From positions 1,178,001 to 1,242,000 of the forward strand of contig JASGHY010000001.1 of assembly GCA_047602185.1 (NCBI GenBank): a stretch of 64,000 bases of DNA, given 5' to 3'. The first letter of the stretch is position 1, and every line of letters begins with the position of its first letter. Shown piece after piece: positions 1 through 9,390 of the stretch. The translations under genes and the position numbers were made by a program. The notes under the pieces were generated by a model. It did not search any database, had not been told where the DNA came from, and worked only from the letters and a program-made list of their open reading frames with translations. Source of the stretch: PMP191F sp047602185. GTDB taxonomy: Bacteria; Bacteroidota; Bacteroidia; Chitinophagales; Chitinophagaceae.

Positions 1-2147
1 AATTTGCCTTTGCTGATCTTATAGCTTGCCCACAGGTTAACGAGGTGCTTGGGACCGGCAGATACTGGTCTGCGACCTTCAATGCTTTTGCTGGTCTTTT
101 CGTTTTTGCTATCGTTATAGCTATAACCTGCAACGATGTTCAAACCACTCAGTGGATTGGCAATGATGTCTGCCTCAAAGCCTTTGCTCTTAATGTTACC
201 ATCTTGTATAGAGAAGGCAACGTTCGCAGGATCGGGGCGGGTTACATTGGTTACGCTGATATCGTAATAGCTGATGCTACCAGTGATCTTACCTGCCAGC
301 ATTTCGGTTTTAATACCAGCTTCCCATTGGTTTGCCTGTTGTGGTTTGCCTGGTACTGCGCCATTCGCAGTATTGATGTTACCTACGTTCTGGAATCCAT
401 TCATATAATTACCAAAAACAGAAACCCTGTTCTTGATCAATTCATATACCAGTCCCAGTTTGGGTGACCATGCAGTTTGCGCATAGCCGACTGCCGTAGT
501 ATTGGTACTGAGGTTGTAAGTACCGCGGTTATCAAAGCGGTCTACACGAAGGCTCAGCATTGCTACCAGGTTATCGGTAATATTCAGTACATCTGAAATA
601 TAAGCGCTGTAAGTATTAACAATAGAACGGTTTTTAGTAGGTGCAGCAGTACTGGCAGCCAGTTTTGCATCCAGCGAAGCTTTATTCAGTTTGACATAGT
701 TAGGATCAGCTACGCCATTATAGGTATTGTAAGTCACTACATCGAATGTGATATAAGGACTATTGTTGTTCTCTGTTTTAGAACTCAGGAAATCCAGGCC
801 AACTACCACGCGGTTTTTCAGAGAACCAATGTTGAAGCGGCCGATAAAGTTCTGCTGAAGATCAGTGAACTCGCTAACAGAGTTCTGGTTGCTGATAATA
901 CGTGCAAGAGAAGAGTCTCCATCGATCATGCTGAGGTAAGAATAATAACCATTGGATTTGCGGCTGCTACGGGATACAGCGGTCTGTGAGATCCAGCCTT
1001 TTGCAAATTCATAGTTGATCTGTCCGTTTACATTCATCACCGGGTTTTTGATGGTGATGTCATTACTGGTAAAGGAACGTTTGTAATCGATCTTGATATC
1101 TTCCGGACGGAATACTTTTAAAGGAGTATTACGTGTAAGGAACAGCATTTCTGCGTTGGTGCTTTCGTTGTTGTAAAACTCTGTGTTCAGTGAGATATTC
1201 AGTTTGTCATTCACCTGGTATGACAGGCTGGGTGCTACAAAAAAGCTTCTTTTAAAGCCTGCGTCCTGCCAGGAGCCCTGGTAGTGATACGCTGTATTAA
1301 GGCGGAATAACAACTTTTTGTCCTGGTCAAGCGGAGTATTTACATCGGCTGTAATGCGGTTGAGGCCATAGGTGCCTGCAGTATATGATGCTTCAGCACC
1401 AAACTTATCGTAAGGCTTTTTGGTTACAACATTGATAAGGCCACCAAAAGATACCAGGCTGCTGCCAAATAAAGTACCTGAAGGGCCTTTGATCACTTCA
1501 ATACGCTCAATGTTAGCAGGGTCGGGGCTACCATTTGAAGCACCTGCAATACCATTTACCACTTTAGGCTGTACGGCAAAGCCACGGATAGAATAATAAC
1601 CGGCACCATCTCCGCTACGACCTGTAGATGCCCAGAGCTGAATAACGCCCGGTACACTTTTCAACGCATCATCAAAGCTGGTGATGATCTGTTCCTTCAT
1701 CAGTTCTTTACCCACCACATTATATACCTGTGGGTTCTCAAGGTTGGTGATTGGCAGCTTAGCCACATAATCACTTTGCTTGCGGGCAAATTTGTTATTG
1801 CCACTGGTTACGATCACCTCATCCAGCTGAGATTGAGATAATTTCAGTTGCAATGTTATAGAAGTAGCTTTGCCCGCAGTTACAGTAATAGCCTGCTCCT
1901 GCGTTTCATATCCTACCAGGGTAATGCGTAAAGTATAATTGCCGGCAGCAACGTGCGGGATTATGAATTTACCTTCTTCATCAGTTAAGGCTGCCTTTTT
2001 AGAGCCATTGATCTGTACAGTTACTGAAGCTGCTGCCTTGCCATCAGTAGTTGTAATTTTTCCATTGACAGATCCGTTATTACCCTGCGCTATAGCAAGC
2101 TGAACAGTGGTAATGCAAAGAAGCATCCAAACAACAAATTGTTTCAT
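1..2147 (-). CDS. TonB-dependent siderophore-type receptor (3' end outside window)
   Basis: Reading the reverse strand from the ATG at 2147 gives about 715 residues with no stop before base 1, so the C-terminal barrel strands lie outside the window. Visible order: signal peptide (about 1-22, ending in AIAQ), a carboxypeptidase-regulatory-like beta domain (about 25-105), then the plug with TTFDDALKSVPGV-type and IERIEVIKGPSGTLFG-type motifs, then barrel sequence with alternating aromatic strands. The plug motifs (SIRGFAVQP, GPSGTLFGSSLVSFGGLINV) are those of the FhuA/FoxA/FhuE siderophore branch rather than SusC, and no SusD follows. It would import a ferric chelate across the outer membrane using TonB-ExbBD energy. 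The substrate cannot be read from sequence. The family call is firm. Confidence 0.92.
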   Translation of the reverse strand, partial: MKQFVVWMLLCITTVQLAIAQGNNGSVNGKITTTDGKAAASVTVQINGSKKAALTDEEGKFIIPHVAAGNYTLRITLVGYETQEQAITVTAGKATSITLQLKLSQSQLDEVIVTSGNNKFARKQSDYVAKLPITNLENPQVYNVVGKELMKEQIITSFDDALKSVPGVIQLWASTGRSGDGAGYYSIRGFAVQPKVVNGIAGASNGSPDPANIERIEVIKGPSGTLFGSSLVSFGGLINVVTKKPYDKFGAEASYTAGTYGLNRITADVNTPLDQDKKLLFRLNTAYHYQGSWQDAGFKRSFFVAPSLSYQVNDKLNISLNTEFYNNESTNAEMLFLTRNTPLKVFRPEDIKIDYKRSFTSNDITIKNPVMNVNGQINYEFAKGWISQTAVSRSSRKSNGYYSYLSMIDGDSSLARIISNQNSVSEFTDLQQNFIGRFNIGSLKNRVVVGLDFLSSKTENNNSPYITFDVVTYNTYNGVADPNYVKLNKASLDAKLAASTAAPTKNRSIVNTYSAYISDVLNITDNLVAMLSLRVDRFDNRGTYNLSTNTTAVGYAQTAWSPKLGLVYELIKNRVSVFGNYMNGFQNVGNINTANGAVPGKPQQANQWEAGIKTEMLAGKITGSISYYDISVTNVTRPDPANVAFSIQDGNIKSKGFEADIIANPLSGLNIVAGYSYNDSKNEKTSKSIEGRRPVSAGPKHLVNLWASYKISKGK

Positions 2148-2488
2148 ACGTTTAATAACCTTGTTAGTTTTTTGATTAGGTAAATAAGTTGATGTTCATC
2201 CCGGCATGGCAGCAATCTGATAGGAAAAGGTTAATGGGTAGAGCGGTATAGAAGTTGCCGGTTATCAAAAACTTATAAACGGTGCAAAAGTATCATGGGA
2301 GTATGGGAGGGGACTATACAATCGGGAAAACAGTTTACGAGAAGAGGAACATGACACTGGTGTGACAATATGCGAATGCCTTCGGTAAAATCTTAACTCC
2401 GATTGCTAACACTGCTATATAAATTTCTGCTTCATTATTTTCATTCTTTCTTCTTTGTTGCTAAATTCATTTCGCAAACACTAACTCA
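2148..2488. other. Divergent intergenic region (341 bp)
   Basis: Separates the leftward TonB receptor from the rightward DUF1877-like gene. It contains the candidate -7 box at 2285-2292 for the receptor. I found no perfect TAnnTTTG box for the rightward gene and no clear Fur-like palindrome. It contains none of the 7-bp word arrays that fill other gaps in this window. Confidence 0.6.
2285..2292 (-). promoter_or_regulatory. Candidate -7 box for the TonB receptor gene
   Basis: On the minus strand this reads TACTTTTG, a perfect match to the Bacteroidota -7 consensus TAnnTTTG. It lies about 138 bases upstream of the ATG, implying a leader of about 130 nt. No convincing -33 TTTG is seen at the usual spacing, so this is a consensus match only. 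Confidence 0.4.
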
Positions 2489-2962
2489 ATGGGGATATCA
2501 CTGAAATTGTACCGAACACCAACAGCAGAGCAATTAGAAGATCTTGCACAACCCGGAAGCTTTTTCCAGGTAACTACTACACCGGCCGATCTTTATAAAA
2601 TGCACGAAGACCTGGCTTATATCTTTACCAATAATACAGATCCTTTTGATGATACAGGGCATATAGCTTACATCACCATCTTTGGGCATCCTGTACAGGC
2701 CAGTATCGGTGATACACAGATCGGTGGTTTTATACCTTCCTCTGATATAAAGAATATCAATGCATGGATCCGTGGCAATGACTTAAACAGTCGCACCGGG
2801 TTTTACGCCTTGTATAATAGTCTGAATGAAGATGTAGTGCAGATGCTGGATGATATTGGTTCGCCTACCAAGGAAGAATTGTACGATTATGTACAGCAAC
2901 TAACCAGCCTGTATGAAATAGCTGAAAAAGAAAACAATTCAGTGATCGTCTGCGGAACGTAA
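2489..2962 (+). CDS. YfbM/DUF1877-like protein
   Basis: A 157-residue cytoplasmic protein with no signal peptide or membrane segment. It starts MGISLKLYR and ends with an acidic helical part (SPTKEELYDYVQQLTSLYEIAEKENNSVIVCG). The start motif, the middle block (LAYIFTNNTDPFDD followed by GHIAYITIFG) and the closing helix plus strand resemble DUF1877 (YfbM family), whose function is unknown. Length fits the family. It stands alone: the receptor is divergent and a heptad-word array begins six bases after its stop. Family membership is from remembered pattern, not a search. Confidence 0.7.
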   Translation: MGISLKLYRTPTAEQLEDLAQPGSFFQVTTTPADLYKMHEDLAYIFTNNTDPFDDTGHIAYITIFGHPVQASIGDTQIGGFIPSSDIKNINAWIRGNDLNSRTGFYALYNSLNEDVVQMLDDIGSPTKEELYDYVQQLTSLYEIAEKENNSVIVCGT

Positions 2963-2968
2963 TGCGGA

Positions 2969-3311
2969 GTCGTGAGAAGGATCGTGAAAAGTGAAAGGTG
3001 AAATGTCAAACGTGAAATGAAAGATACCGGTTCCCGGATATAGGTCACTGGATACTGGATTTAAGATTTGACGTTTTCAATTTGAGATTGAAATAACTAT
3101 AAACTTCTTTTCTGACTTGTATTTGCTCGCGGCTCGTAGCTCAAAGCTCGTTTCTTATATTCACTATTGACCATTGACTATTCACAGGTTTAACTGCAAA
3201 TTGCCAACTGTTTTTTGCTAATAGCTAAAACCTAACTCCTGACACCTGGCTCTTGTATTCCCTTGTGCCTTGTCTCTTGAATCTTGTTCCTTGTATTCCC
3301 CTGCGGCTTCC
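2969..3311. repeat. Heptad-word array A (49 units)
   Basis: The whole stretch divides into 49 consecutive 7-bp words without a phase slip. Examples: CGTGAAA/AGTGAAA/GGTGAAA at 2983-3003, TATTCAC/TATTGAC/CATTGAC/TATTCAC at 3158-3185, and TTGTGCC/TTGTCTC/TTGAATC/TTGTTCC at 3263-3290. The left half is purine-rich and the right half pyrimidine-rich on the plus strand. It begins six bases after the DUF1877-like stop and ends about 90 bp before the sensor kinase start. It carries no credible ORF. Confidence 0.75.
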
Positions 3312-3400
3312 TATAATATCCTGCCCCCTTGGTATAAATAATTTTCTGTATAGGCTGCTTAAATACGTACTTCGTATATTAAACAGCATAAGCGAGACGG

Positions 3401-4468
3401 ATGGAAAAAGCAATTGGCACAGGTACGGCCAGGTTTAATGTGCAGCAGTGGATGCTACGGTTTTTATTGAATGACCGTGCAAGGGTGTTCAGGCACCTGG
3501 GCATGCTGGCCCTGATCATGTTTATTCTCAATGATGATAAGCATGATTTTGTAGATCCTGTTAACATGTATGTAAGGATCGGGTTTATCATCTGGCTGCT
3601 GGCATTGATCTATGTGAATATGTACTGGCTGGTGCCCCGGTTCTTGTTTAAGGGGCGACATCTTGCCTATGCGGGTGGGGTATTTCTTATAATGCTGGTA
3701 GGTTATAATGTTTTGCTGCTGGTAACTCCTTTACTGGATGTTTATCGCCTTAAACCTGCTGAACATGGGCCTGCGAGTATGAAGGCTTTTATAGCGTTCC
3801 TTTTTATCTGTAGCATCCTGATAGCTGCTTCTACTACCCTAAAATTGTTTCAACGCTGGGTAAGAGATACCAACCGTATCCATGAATTAGAGAAGCTTAC
3901 CCTGCAAAGTGAGTTGAAACAGTTGAAAAGCCAGATCAACCCACATTTTCTTTTCAATACACTCAATAATGCGCATGTATTAACGAAGACAGATCCGGCA
4001 AGATCATCACAGGTTTTAATAAAGCTGTCGGAGTTGTTGCGTTACCAGCTATACGACTGTGCAGAAGAACAGGTACTACTGACCTCGGACATCCGCTTCC
4101 TGGAAGATTTTCTCAATCTTGAAAAGATAAGGCGTGATAGTTTTGAGTTTGAGATCGTAGAAGAAAATGACATGTCTGGTAAATGGGTATCACCCTTCCT
4201 GTTTATTCCTTTTGTAGAAAATGCAGTGAAGCATAGTCTTGATTATAGCTTGCCTTCCTTTGTACATATAAAGTTTGGGATCAATGAACGGCGCCTCGTG
4301 TTTGAATGTACTAATTCAATACCGCTCCGGGCTGGCACTGTTCACCAGGGTGGGTTAGGACTGGCTAATATCAGGCGCAGACTTGAGCTGCTATATCCCG
4401 AAAATCATTTGCTTACTGTAGAGCAGAAAGACAGACAGTATCATATCGTTTTATCAATACCAATATGA
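3401..4468 (+). CDS. LytS-type sensor histidine kinase
   Basis: A 355-residue membrane kinase. Hydrophobic segments at about 32-45, 62-82, 90-112 and 125-147 suggest four transmembrane helices. A coiled linker (HELEKLTLQSELKQLK) is followed by the His_kinase domain with QINPHFLFNTLNN (phosphoacceptor His at about 182) and the N box FVENAVKH (Asn about 274), then GLGLANIRRRL. The lack of a periplasmic sensor domain is typical of the Bacteroidota YehU/LytS group. Its last four bases overlap the start of the LytTR regulator (ATGA), so the two are translationally coupled and form a cognate pair. The signal sensed is unknown. Confidence 0.93.
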   Translation: MEKAIGTGTARFNVQQWMLRFLLNDRARVFRHLGMLALIMFILNDDKHDFVDPVNMYVRIGFIIWLLALIYVNMYWLVPRFLFKGRHLAYAGGVFLIMLVGYNVLLLVTPLLDVYRLKPAEHGPASMKAFIAFLFICSILIAASTTLKLFQRWVRDTNRIHELEKLTLQSELKQLKSQINPHFLFNTLNNAHVLTKTDPARSSQVLIKLSELLRYQLYDCAEEQVLLTSDIRFLEDFLNLEKIRRDSFEFEIVEENDMSGKWVSPFLFIPFVENAVKHSLDYSLPSFVHIKFGINERRLVFECTNSIPLRAGTVHQGGLGLANIRRRLELLYPENHLLTVEQKDRQYHIVLSIPI

Positions 4469-5193
4469 CCTGTATAATAATTGATGATGAGCCACTGGCA
4501 CGCGAAGGACTTAGGTTGCTGGTAAAGGAAGTAGAACAGTTGAACCTGCTGGGCTGTTTTGGCAGTGCCGAACAGGCTGATGAGTTCCTGAAAGACAACC
4601 CGGTTGATCTTATTTTGCTGGATATACAAATGCCCGGTATTAATGGATTGGAGTTTGCTCAATCATTACCGGAACAAACACTGGTTGTTTTTACCACGGC
4701 CTATGCCCAATATGCCTTAAAAAGTTATGAGCTGGATGCTATTGATTACCTCGTAAAACCTGTACAACAGGAACGTTTTATGCAGGCGGTCAACAAAGCG
4801 GTGTCTTATCACTCCTTGTTGAACGACCGGCAGGATAAGACCAGTATTGAAAGTGTATCTGCTGACTTTATGTTCATTAAGGCAGACAGGCGTTATCATA
4901 AAGTGCTTTTTGCTGATGTGCTTTTTATAGAGGGTTTAAAAGATTATGTAGTTATTCATGTGCAGGATCAGAAGATGATCACAGCTATGAATATTAAGAC
5001 CATTCAGCAACAGTTGCCGGCAGCAGTATTTGTACGGGTGTCAAAATCATATATTGTCAACGTACAGCATATCAGTTCATTCGATAATCACACCATCTAT
5101 ATCGGTAAAACCCAAATTCCTATGGGCACCAGTTACCGTGAACAATTCTTTGAGCAATATGTTAGAAAGAATTTGTTGTCAAGGGATAAATAG
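4465..5193 (+). CDS. LytTR-family response regulator
   Basis: A 242-residue regulator. The N-terminal receiver has the acidic pocket (IIDDEP), phosphoacceptor Asp53 in LILLDIQMPG, the switch Thr in VFTTAY and Lys in DYLVKPV. The C-terminal LytTR DNA-binding domain (about 135-235) contains VLFIEGLKDYVVIH, the TAMNIKTIQQQL helix and FVRVSKSYIVN. It overlaps the upstream kinase by four bases and is almost certainly its partner. Family members bind paired short direct repeats near promoters, but no such site can be assigned here. Array B begins four bases after its stop. Confidence 0.95.
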   Translation: MTCIIIDDEPLAREGLRLLVKEVEQLNLLGCFGSAEQADEFLKDNPVDLILLDIQMPGINGLEFAQSLPEQTLVVFTTAYAQYALKSYELDAIDYLVKPVQQERFMQAVNKAVSYHSLLNDRQDKTSIESVSADFMFIKADRRYHKVLFADVLFIEGLKDYVVIHVQDQKMITAMNIKTIQQQLPAAVFVRVSKSYIVNVQHISSFDNHTIYIGKTQIPMGTSYREQFFEQYVRKNLLSRDK

Positions 5194-5197
5194 TCGT

Positions 5198-5421
5198 GTC
5201 AGGCGATTTCAAGCAAAGACGCTAAGGTTCGCAAAGCCGGTTGCCGGATACAAGATGCAGGGATCGTGAATTGGCAGATGGTAATCGTGAGAGGATGGTT
5301 GAATTGTGAGATGGCTGTATGGTTATCATCCGTAACAATCAAACCATTCTGCGACTGCAAATTACCAACTGTTTTTGCTAACAGCTAAAACCTAATTCCC
5401 AATTCCTATTACCAGACTCTG
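5198..5421. repeat. Heptad-word array B (32 units)
   Basis: Thirty-two consecutive 7-bp words. The right part repeats a roughly 43-bp phrase also found in array A (3193 onward): ACTGCAA, ATTRCCA, ACTGTTT, then GCTAAYAGCTAAAACCTAA. This copy has one T fewer in the central T run, so heptad slips or single-base changes do occur between copies. It lies between two genes in the same direction and ends seven bases before the next start region. Confidence 0.65.
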
Positions 5422-5428
5422 CTGATAA

Positions 5429-6115
5429 ATGCGAATGATGATGAAAAAAATATTCATACCCTTAGTATTGATATTGAATGCTTGTTTGCTGCAAGCCCAG
5501 GATTGCAAGTGCTATTATTTCAGCAATAGTGGTGTTGAGATGACAAAGTACAATGGCGATGGGAAGATGATAGGCAAGGAAATGTATAGCTTTTCTGAAA
5601 TACAGCAACAAAGTGAACAGGCCATTTCAAAAATAGATGTTGTACGGTATAATGAGTGCGGACAAGAAGCCGGTAAGAATATGGGAGAGGCCAAATGTAA
5701 TGGTACCGATGTTTTTGTTGGCTATATGCTGCCGGAAGTAGAGCAATCAACAGCTTCCCCAATATTCTTCCTGAACTATCCCGCATCCATGAAGCCCGGC
5801 GATCTGCTGAATGAAAAGCAGGAACTTTCCTTTGCCGGCGAGAGTAATGGCAATAAAGTGAGAATAGCTGTAAGCATGCGCAACCGTACCGTTACCGGCA
5901 TGGAAAAACTGAAGTTGGCAGCAGGTACCTGGGATTGCTTTACCATCGAATGCGAGCTGGATATTCGTGTAAAGGGAGGCGGACTTGGACTTCCGGCCCA
6001 GATAAAGCTATGCGAATGGTATGCTCCCGGCAGTGGCATCATTAAAACAGCCCTGTTTGGCAGAGACGGCAAGATGCTGGAAACGCTGGAGTTGACGAAG
6101 GTTTTAGGATCGTGA
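5429..6115 (+). CDS. Secreted TapB/DUF3108-like protein
   Basis: A 228-residue exported protein with a signal peptide (KKIFIPLVLILNACLLQAQ). Several ATGs cluster at the start (5429, 5438, 5441, 5444), so the exact first codon is uncertain. The mature part has a cysteine pair (DCKCYY), a predicted beta-rich body, and the motif TWDCFTIECELDI with CEWYAPGSGIIKTALF, which resembles the DUF3108/TapB group of periplasmic beta proteins. The function is unknown. The last codons (VLGS, TGA) fall in an AGGATCGTGA word that also occurs inside array A, so array C may have contributed the extreme C-terminus. Confidence 0.7.
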   Translation: MRMMMKKIFIPLVLILNACLLQAQDCKCYYFSNSGVEMTKYNGDGKMIGKEMYSFSEIQQQSEQAISKIDVVRYNECGQEAGKNMGEAKCNGTDVFVGYMLPEVEQSTASPIFFLNYPASMKPGDLLNEKQELSFAGESNGNKVRIAVSMRNRTVTGMEKLKLAAGTWDCFTIECELDIRVKGGGLGLPAQIKLCEWYAPGSGIIKTALFGRDGKMLETLELTKVLGS

Positions 6116-6116
6116 G

Positions 6117-6480
6117 AAATGCAAGTTGGCAGTTGGCAATTTGCAGTTAAATCGTTACCGGTTGCCCGTTGCCAGATACCGGTTTCTCGTCAGGCTGACC
6201 TTAGCTGTACTTATAGCCTGTATTCTCTTGTGCCTTGTACTCTCCTTTGATATTTGGAGTTGTATATTCAATCGATATTTGTCTCCCATACTTCATACAT
6301 CTGCCTTTTGCATTTGCCTTCTAAATTCGATATTCAAAATTCAACGTTCGATATTTTCCCTTCTTATACTTCAGTCAGCATACGCACATTTGCTAATTAG
6401 CATATCTGCACATTGAGTATTCTGCCTTCCCTTCTTCATTTCTAATTCCCAATTCCTTATTTCTCATTCCTGTATTCCCG
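6117..6480. repeat. Heptad-word array C (52 units)
   Basis: Fills the entire gap between the TapB-like stop and the convergent flavoenzyme stop with 52 unbroken heptads. Examples: AGTTGGC/AGTTGGC/AATTTGC at 6124-6144; TCGATAT, TCAAAAT, TCAACGT and TCGATAT at 6327-6354; and a final run of ATTCC/ATTTCT words at 6430-6480. The left start is purine-rich and the right two thirds pyrimidine-rich. A 96-codon frame at 6126-6416 is an artefact of the array. Confidence 0.75.
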
Positions 6481-7377
6481 CTACTCTTCTTCCATCATCG
6501 AATGATTCATCATTGCTCCGGCTTTTGTTCCCGCTGCTACGGCAGCAGATACAGAACGGAAAACGATGGTATTATCACCGGCAGCATAAATGCCCGGTAC
6601 TGTCGTCTTCTGAAAATCATCTACCTTAATAAAACCGCTTTCAAGCAATTCACAACCTAGTTCCTGCGGTATGGTGCAATGCTGTTCCATGGGAAGTTTT
6701 GCATACAATGCAGTAAGTGCCTGCCTGCTGCCATCATTAAAGACCAGGTGCTGAATATACCCGTTGTCATGTTCTATAGAAGTAATCTGCTTCTCGATCA
6801 CAGCAATATTCTTGCGTTGCAGTACCTGCCTGTTCTCGTCTGTAAGTATGGCCGGCCCATTGGTAAACAGTGTGAGGTCTTTTGTCCACTGGTTAACCAG
6901 CCTGCTGAAAAGAGTGCCTATTTCTCCATTGGCCATAATACCGGTTTTCTCGCCACGCACCTCGTATCCATGGCAATAAGGGCAATGTATTACAGAGATA
7001 CCCCAGCATTCTGCAATGCCAGGTATGTCGGGAAAAAGATCTTTCATGCCGGTTGCAAAGAGTACCCTACGTGCGGTAAACTGCTCTTTGCCCGCAGTTT
7101 CAACAATAAATTGATTGATGCTCCCTGATACATTAGTCACTTTATCTTTCAGCAACTGAACCGTAGGGTAGCGCAATACCTGCTCTTGAGCTTTTGAGGC
7201 TATAATTGCCGGCTTTTCCCCGTCGTGGGTAATAAAATTATGTGAATGAGGGGTTTGCCTGTTGCAGGGCATACCGCTGTCGATAATCAATACAGAACGC
7301 ATTGCACGCCCCAATGCCATGGCTGCTGACAAGCCAGCATAGCTTCCTCCAACAATTACTGCTTCGTATGCTTTCAT
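6481..7377 (-). CDS. Thioredoxin-reductase-like FAD/NAD(P) oxidoreductase
   Basis: A 298-residue flavoenzyme of the TrxB fold. It has an N-terminal FAD Rossmann motif (VGGSYAGLSAAMALGRA), a redox pair CPYCHGYE (Cys132/Cys135), and a C-terminal FAD signature (PGIYAAGDNT). A second nucleotide-binding glycine motif in the NAD(P) domain (usually GxGxxA) is weak: the region reads GIMANGEIGTLFSRL. The CxxCHGYE form is shared with thioredoxin-reductase-like dithiol oxidases of the GliT/HlmI type as well as many uncharacterised bacterial paralogues, so a substrate other than thioredoxin is possible. No thioredoxin gene is adjacent. It diverges from the ABC exporter gene. Confidence 0.88.
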   Translation of the reverse strand: MKAYEAVIVGGSYAGLSAAMALGRAMRSVLIIDSGMPCNRQTPHSHNFITHDGEKPAIIASKAQEQVLRYPTVQLLKDKVTNVSGSINQFIVETAGKEQFTARRVLFATGMKDLFPDIPGIAECWGISVIHCPYCHGYEVRGEKTGIMANGEIGTLFSRLVNQWTKDLTLFTNGPAILTDENRQVLQRKNIAVIEKQITSIEHDNGYIQHLVFNDGSRQALTALYAKLPMEQHCTIPQELGCELLESGFIKVDDFQKTTVPGIYAAGDNTIVFRSVSAAVAAGTKAGAMMNHSMMEEE

Positions 7378-7528
7378 AAAGTGAATTATGGCACAAAGCT
7401 ATGTATTTGCAGCATTGTTGCAAAATAGTAAAAGTAAAGATTCTTTCTTCTTCTTAAAATATCCGGTCTTCCTGTTCGTCAACCAGAGGAGGATATCAGG
7501 TGAAAACTTCATACGTACTTGTTTTCGG

Positions 7529-7536
7529 TAACTTTG
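7529..7536 (+). promoter_or_regulatory. Candidate -7 box for the ABC exporter gene
   Basis: TAACTTTG matches TAnnTTTG exactly and lies 27 bases upstream of the start codon, giving a leader of about 20 nt. No clear -33 element is seen. Confidence 0.5.
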
Positions 7537-7563
7537 CATATCCTTTCAAAAACCTATTGATTT

Positions 7564-9384
7564 ATGGCGAGACGTAATTATGGCAGTAACGGAAAGTTGA
7601 AAGAAGAAGCACCGAAACTGAAGTTTACAAAGCAGAACCTGAAAGAATCACTGCTTATTTTCTCTTATATAAAGCCCTATATGGGCAAGTTTGTAGCAGG
7701 CCTGTTATTTATCATACTGTCTGCCTTAACCACAATGGCATTTCCATATTTGTTGAAAGAGTTGATCAATAACAGTCTGCATAACTCTTCTTTGTCATTT
7801 TTATCTTCCCCGGGAGTTATTGTAAGATGGATGTTTATTGTACTGGCTGTACAAATGCTGTTCTCCTTTATGCGCATTTACCTGTTTACTTCCGTGGGTG
7901 AACATGCCGTTGCTGATATGCGTCGGGATATTTATCGCAAAATGATCACGATGCCGATGGATTTCTTTGCACAGAGAAGAGTAGGAGAGCTGTCCAGCCG
8001 TATCAGCAGTGACCTGTCGCAGATACAGGATACAGTAACCTCTGTGCTGGCCGAAGTATTGCGTGGCTTGCTGACGTTAATAGTGGGCATTGGTCTCATT
8101 CTGTACATTTCGCCAAAGCTTACGGGGGTAATGTTATCCGTACTTCCTGTTATTATCATCGTTGCTGTGATATTTGGCAAAAAGATCCGTCGCTTTGCAA
8201 GACAGACACAGGATCAATTGGCCGATTCAAATACAATTGTCCAGGAAACGCTGCAGGGCATCAGTAACGTAAAATCTTTTGCCAACGAGTGGTTTGAGAT
8301 CGGGCGTTATACCCGCAACCTTCAGCAGGTAATAAAGATGGCTGTAAAGAGTGGCCAGTACCGCGGCATGTTTGTTTCATTCCTGCTGTTCAGTACGTTT
8401 GGTACCATTGTACTGGTAGTGTGGTATGGTATCTCGCATAGTCTTGAGTTTGGTGATCTTACTGCTTTTGTAGTGTACACTGCATTTGTGGGTGGTACCA
8501 TGGCAGGCTTTGCTGATCTCTATGGCCAGTTGCAAAAAACAATGGGCGCTACACAACGTGTACGTGAATTGCTGAACGATATCCCTGAAGCTGTATCTGA
8601 TCAGGATGAGCCGGTTTTACCGGAACATGTGCTGCAAGGACAGGTAAGCCTGCAGCATGTAGCTTTCAGTTATCCTTCACGTTCCGAATTGCCCGTACTG
8701 CGGGATGTTTCAATTACAGCTATGCCCGGCGAACAGGTGGCGATTGTAGGCCCCAGTGGTGCAGGTAAATCAACCATCGCAGCATTGCTGTTGCGCTTTT
8801 ATGAACCTACCGGCGGGCAATTGTTATTTGATGATAAGCGTGCTACTGAAATTCCCCTGACGCAATTACGTAAGCAAATGGCATTGGTTCCACAGGATGT
8901 GTTATTGTTTGGCGGTACTATCCGTGAAAACATCCTGTATGGTAAACCTGGTGCAACACAGGAAGAAATAGAAAGTGCCGCTAAACAGGCGCACGCGCAT
9001 GACTTTATCATGAGCTTTCCTGAAGGGTATGAAACTGTGGTAGGGGAGCGTGGGGTAAAGCTATCCGGCGGGCAGCGTCAGCGTATTGCAATAGCACGTG
9101 CTATTCTTAAAGATCCTGTTATACTGATCCTGGATGAGGCTACCAGTTCGCTGGATGCAGCTTCTGAAGCGCAGGTGCAGGCGGCTCTTGAAAACCTGAT
9201 GAAGAATCGTACTTCGTTTATCATAGCACACCGTTTGTCTACTATACGGAGCGCCGATAAGATAGTGGTGCTTGAAAAAGGAATTGTAGTTGAAAGCGGT
9301 ACCCACCAGGAATTATTGAACCTTCCTGATGGCTTGTATAAGGAACTGAACAGGTTGCAGTTGGAGATTACGGGAGTGGAGTAA
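7564..9384 (+). CDS. MsbA-type ABC exporter (fused permease/ATPase)
   Basis: A 606-residue half-transporter that would act as a homodimer. The ABC_membrane domain with six predicted helices spans about 40-335, including the conserved helix-4 region SRISSDLSQIQDTVTS. The nucleotide-binding domain spans about 360-600 with Walker A GPSGAGKST (about 396), Q-loop ALVPQDVLLF, signature LSGGQRQR (about 500), Walker B VILILDEATSSLD and H-loop IIAHRLST. This is the lipid/multidrug exporter class; lipid A flipping or drug export cannot be told apart from sequence. It is monocistronic between a divergent flavoenzyme and convergent LytTR genes. Confidence 0.93.
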   Translation: MARRNYGSNGKLKEEAPKLKFTKQNLKESLLIFSYIKPYMGKFVAGLLFIILSALTTMAFPYLLKELINNSLHNSSLSFLSSPGVIVRWMFIVLAVQMLFSFMRIYLFTSVGEHAVADMRRDIYRKMITMPMDFFAQRRVGELSSRISSDLSQIQDTVTSVLAEVLRGLLTLIVGIGLILYISPKLTGVMLSVLPVIIIVAVIFGKKIRRFARQTQDQLADSNTIVQETLQGISNVKSFANEWFEIGRYTRNLQQVIKMAVKSGQYRGMFVSFLLFSTFGTIVLVVWYGISHSLEFGDLTAFVVYTAFVGGTMAGFADLYGQLQKTMGATQRVRELLNDIPEAVSDQDEPVLPEHVLQGQVSLQHVAFSYPSRSELPVLRDVSITAMPGEQVAIVGPSGAGKSTIAALLLRFYEPTGGQLLFDDKRATEIPLTQLRKQMALVPQDVLLFGGTIRENILYGKPGATQEEIESAAKQAHAHDFIMSFPEGYETVVGERGVKLSGGQRQRIAIARAILKDPVILILDEATSSLDAASEAQVQAALENLMKNRTSFIIAHRLSTIRSADKIVVLEKGIVVESGTHQELLNLPDGLYKELNRLQLEITGVE

Positions 9385-9390
9385 TGTTAA

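Noticed and set aside
3225..3438. Short frames on both strands before the first LytS gene
   Set aside because: They fall in the heptad array and promoter region, have no start context, and overlap each other on opposite strands.
6126..6416. Rightward frame of 96 codons in the gap after the TapB-like gene
   Set aside because: It lies wholly in heptad array C; the hydrophobic-looking translation is a by-product of pyrimidine-rich 7-bp words.
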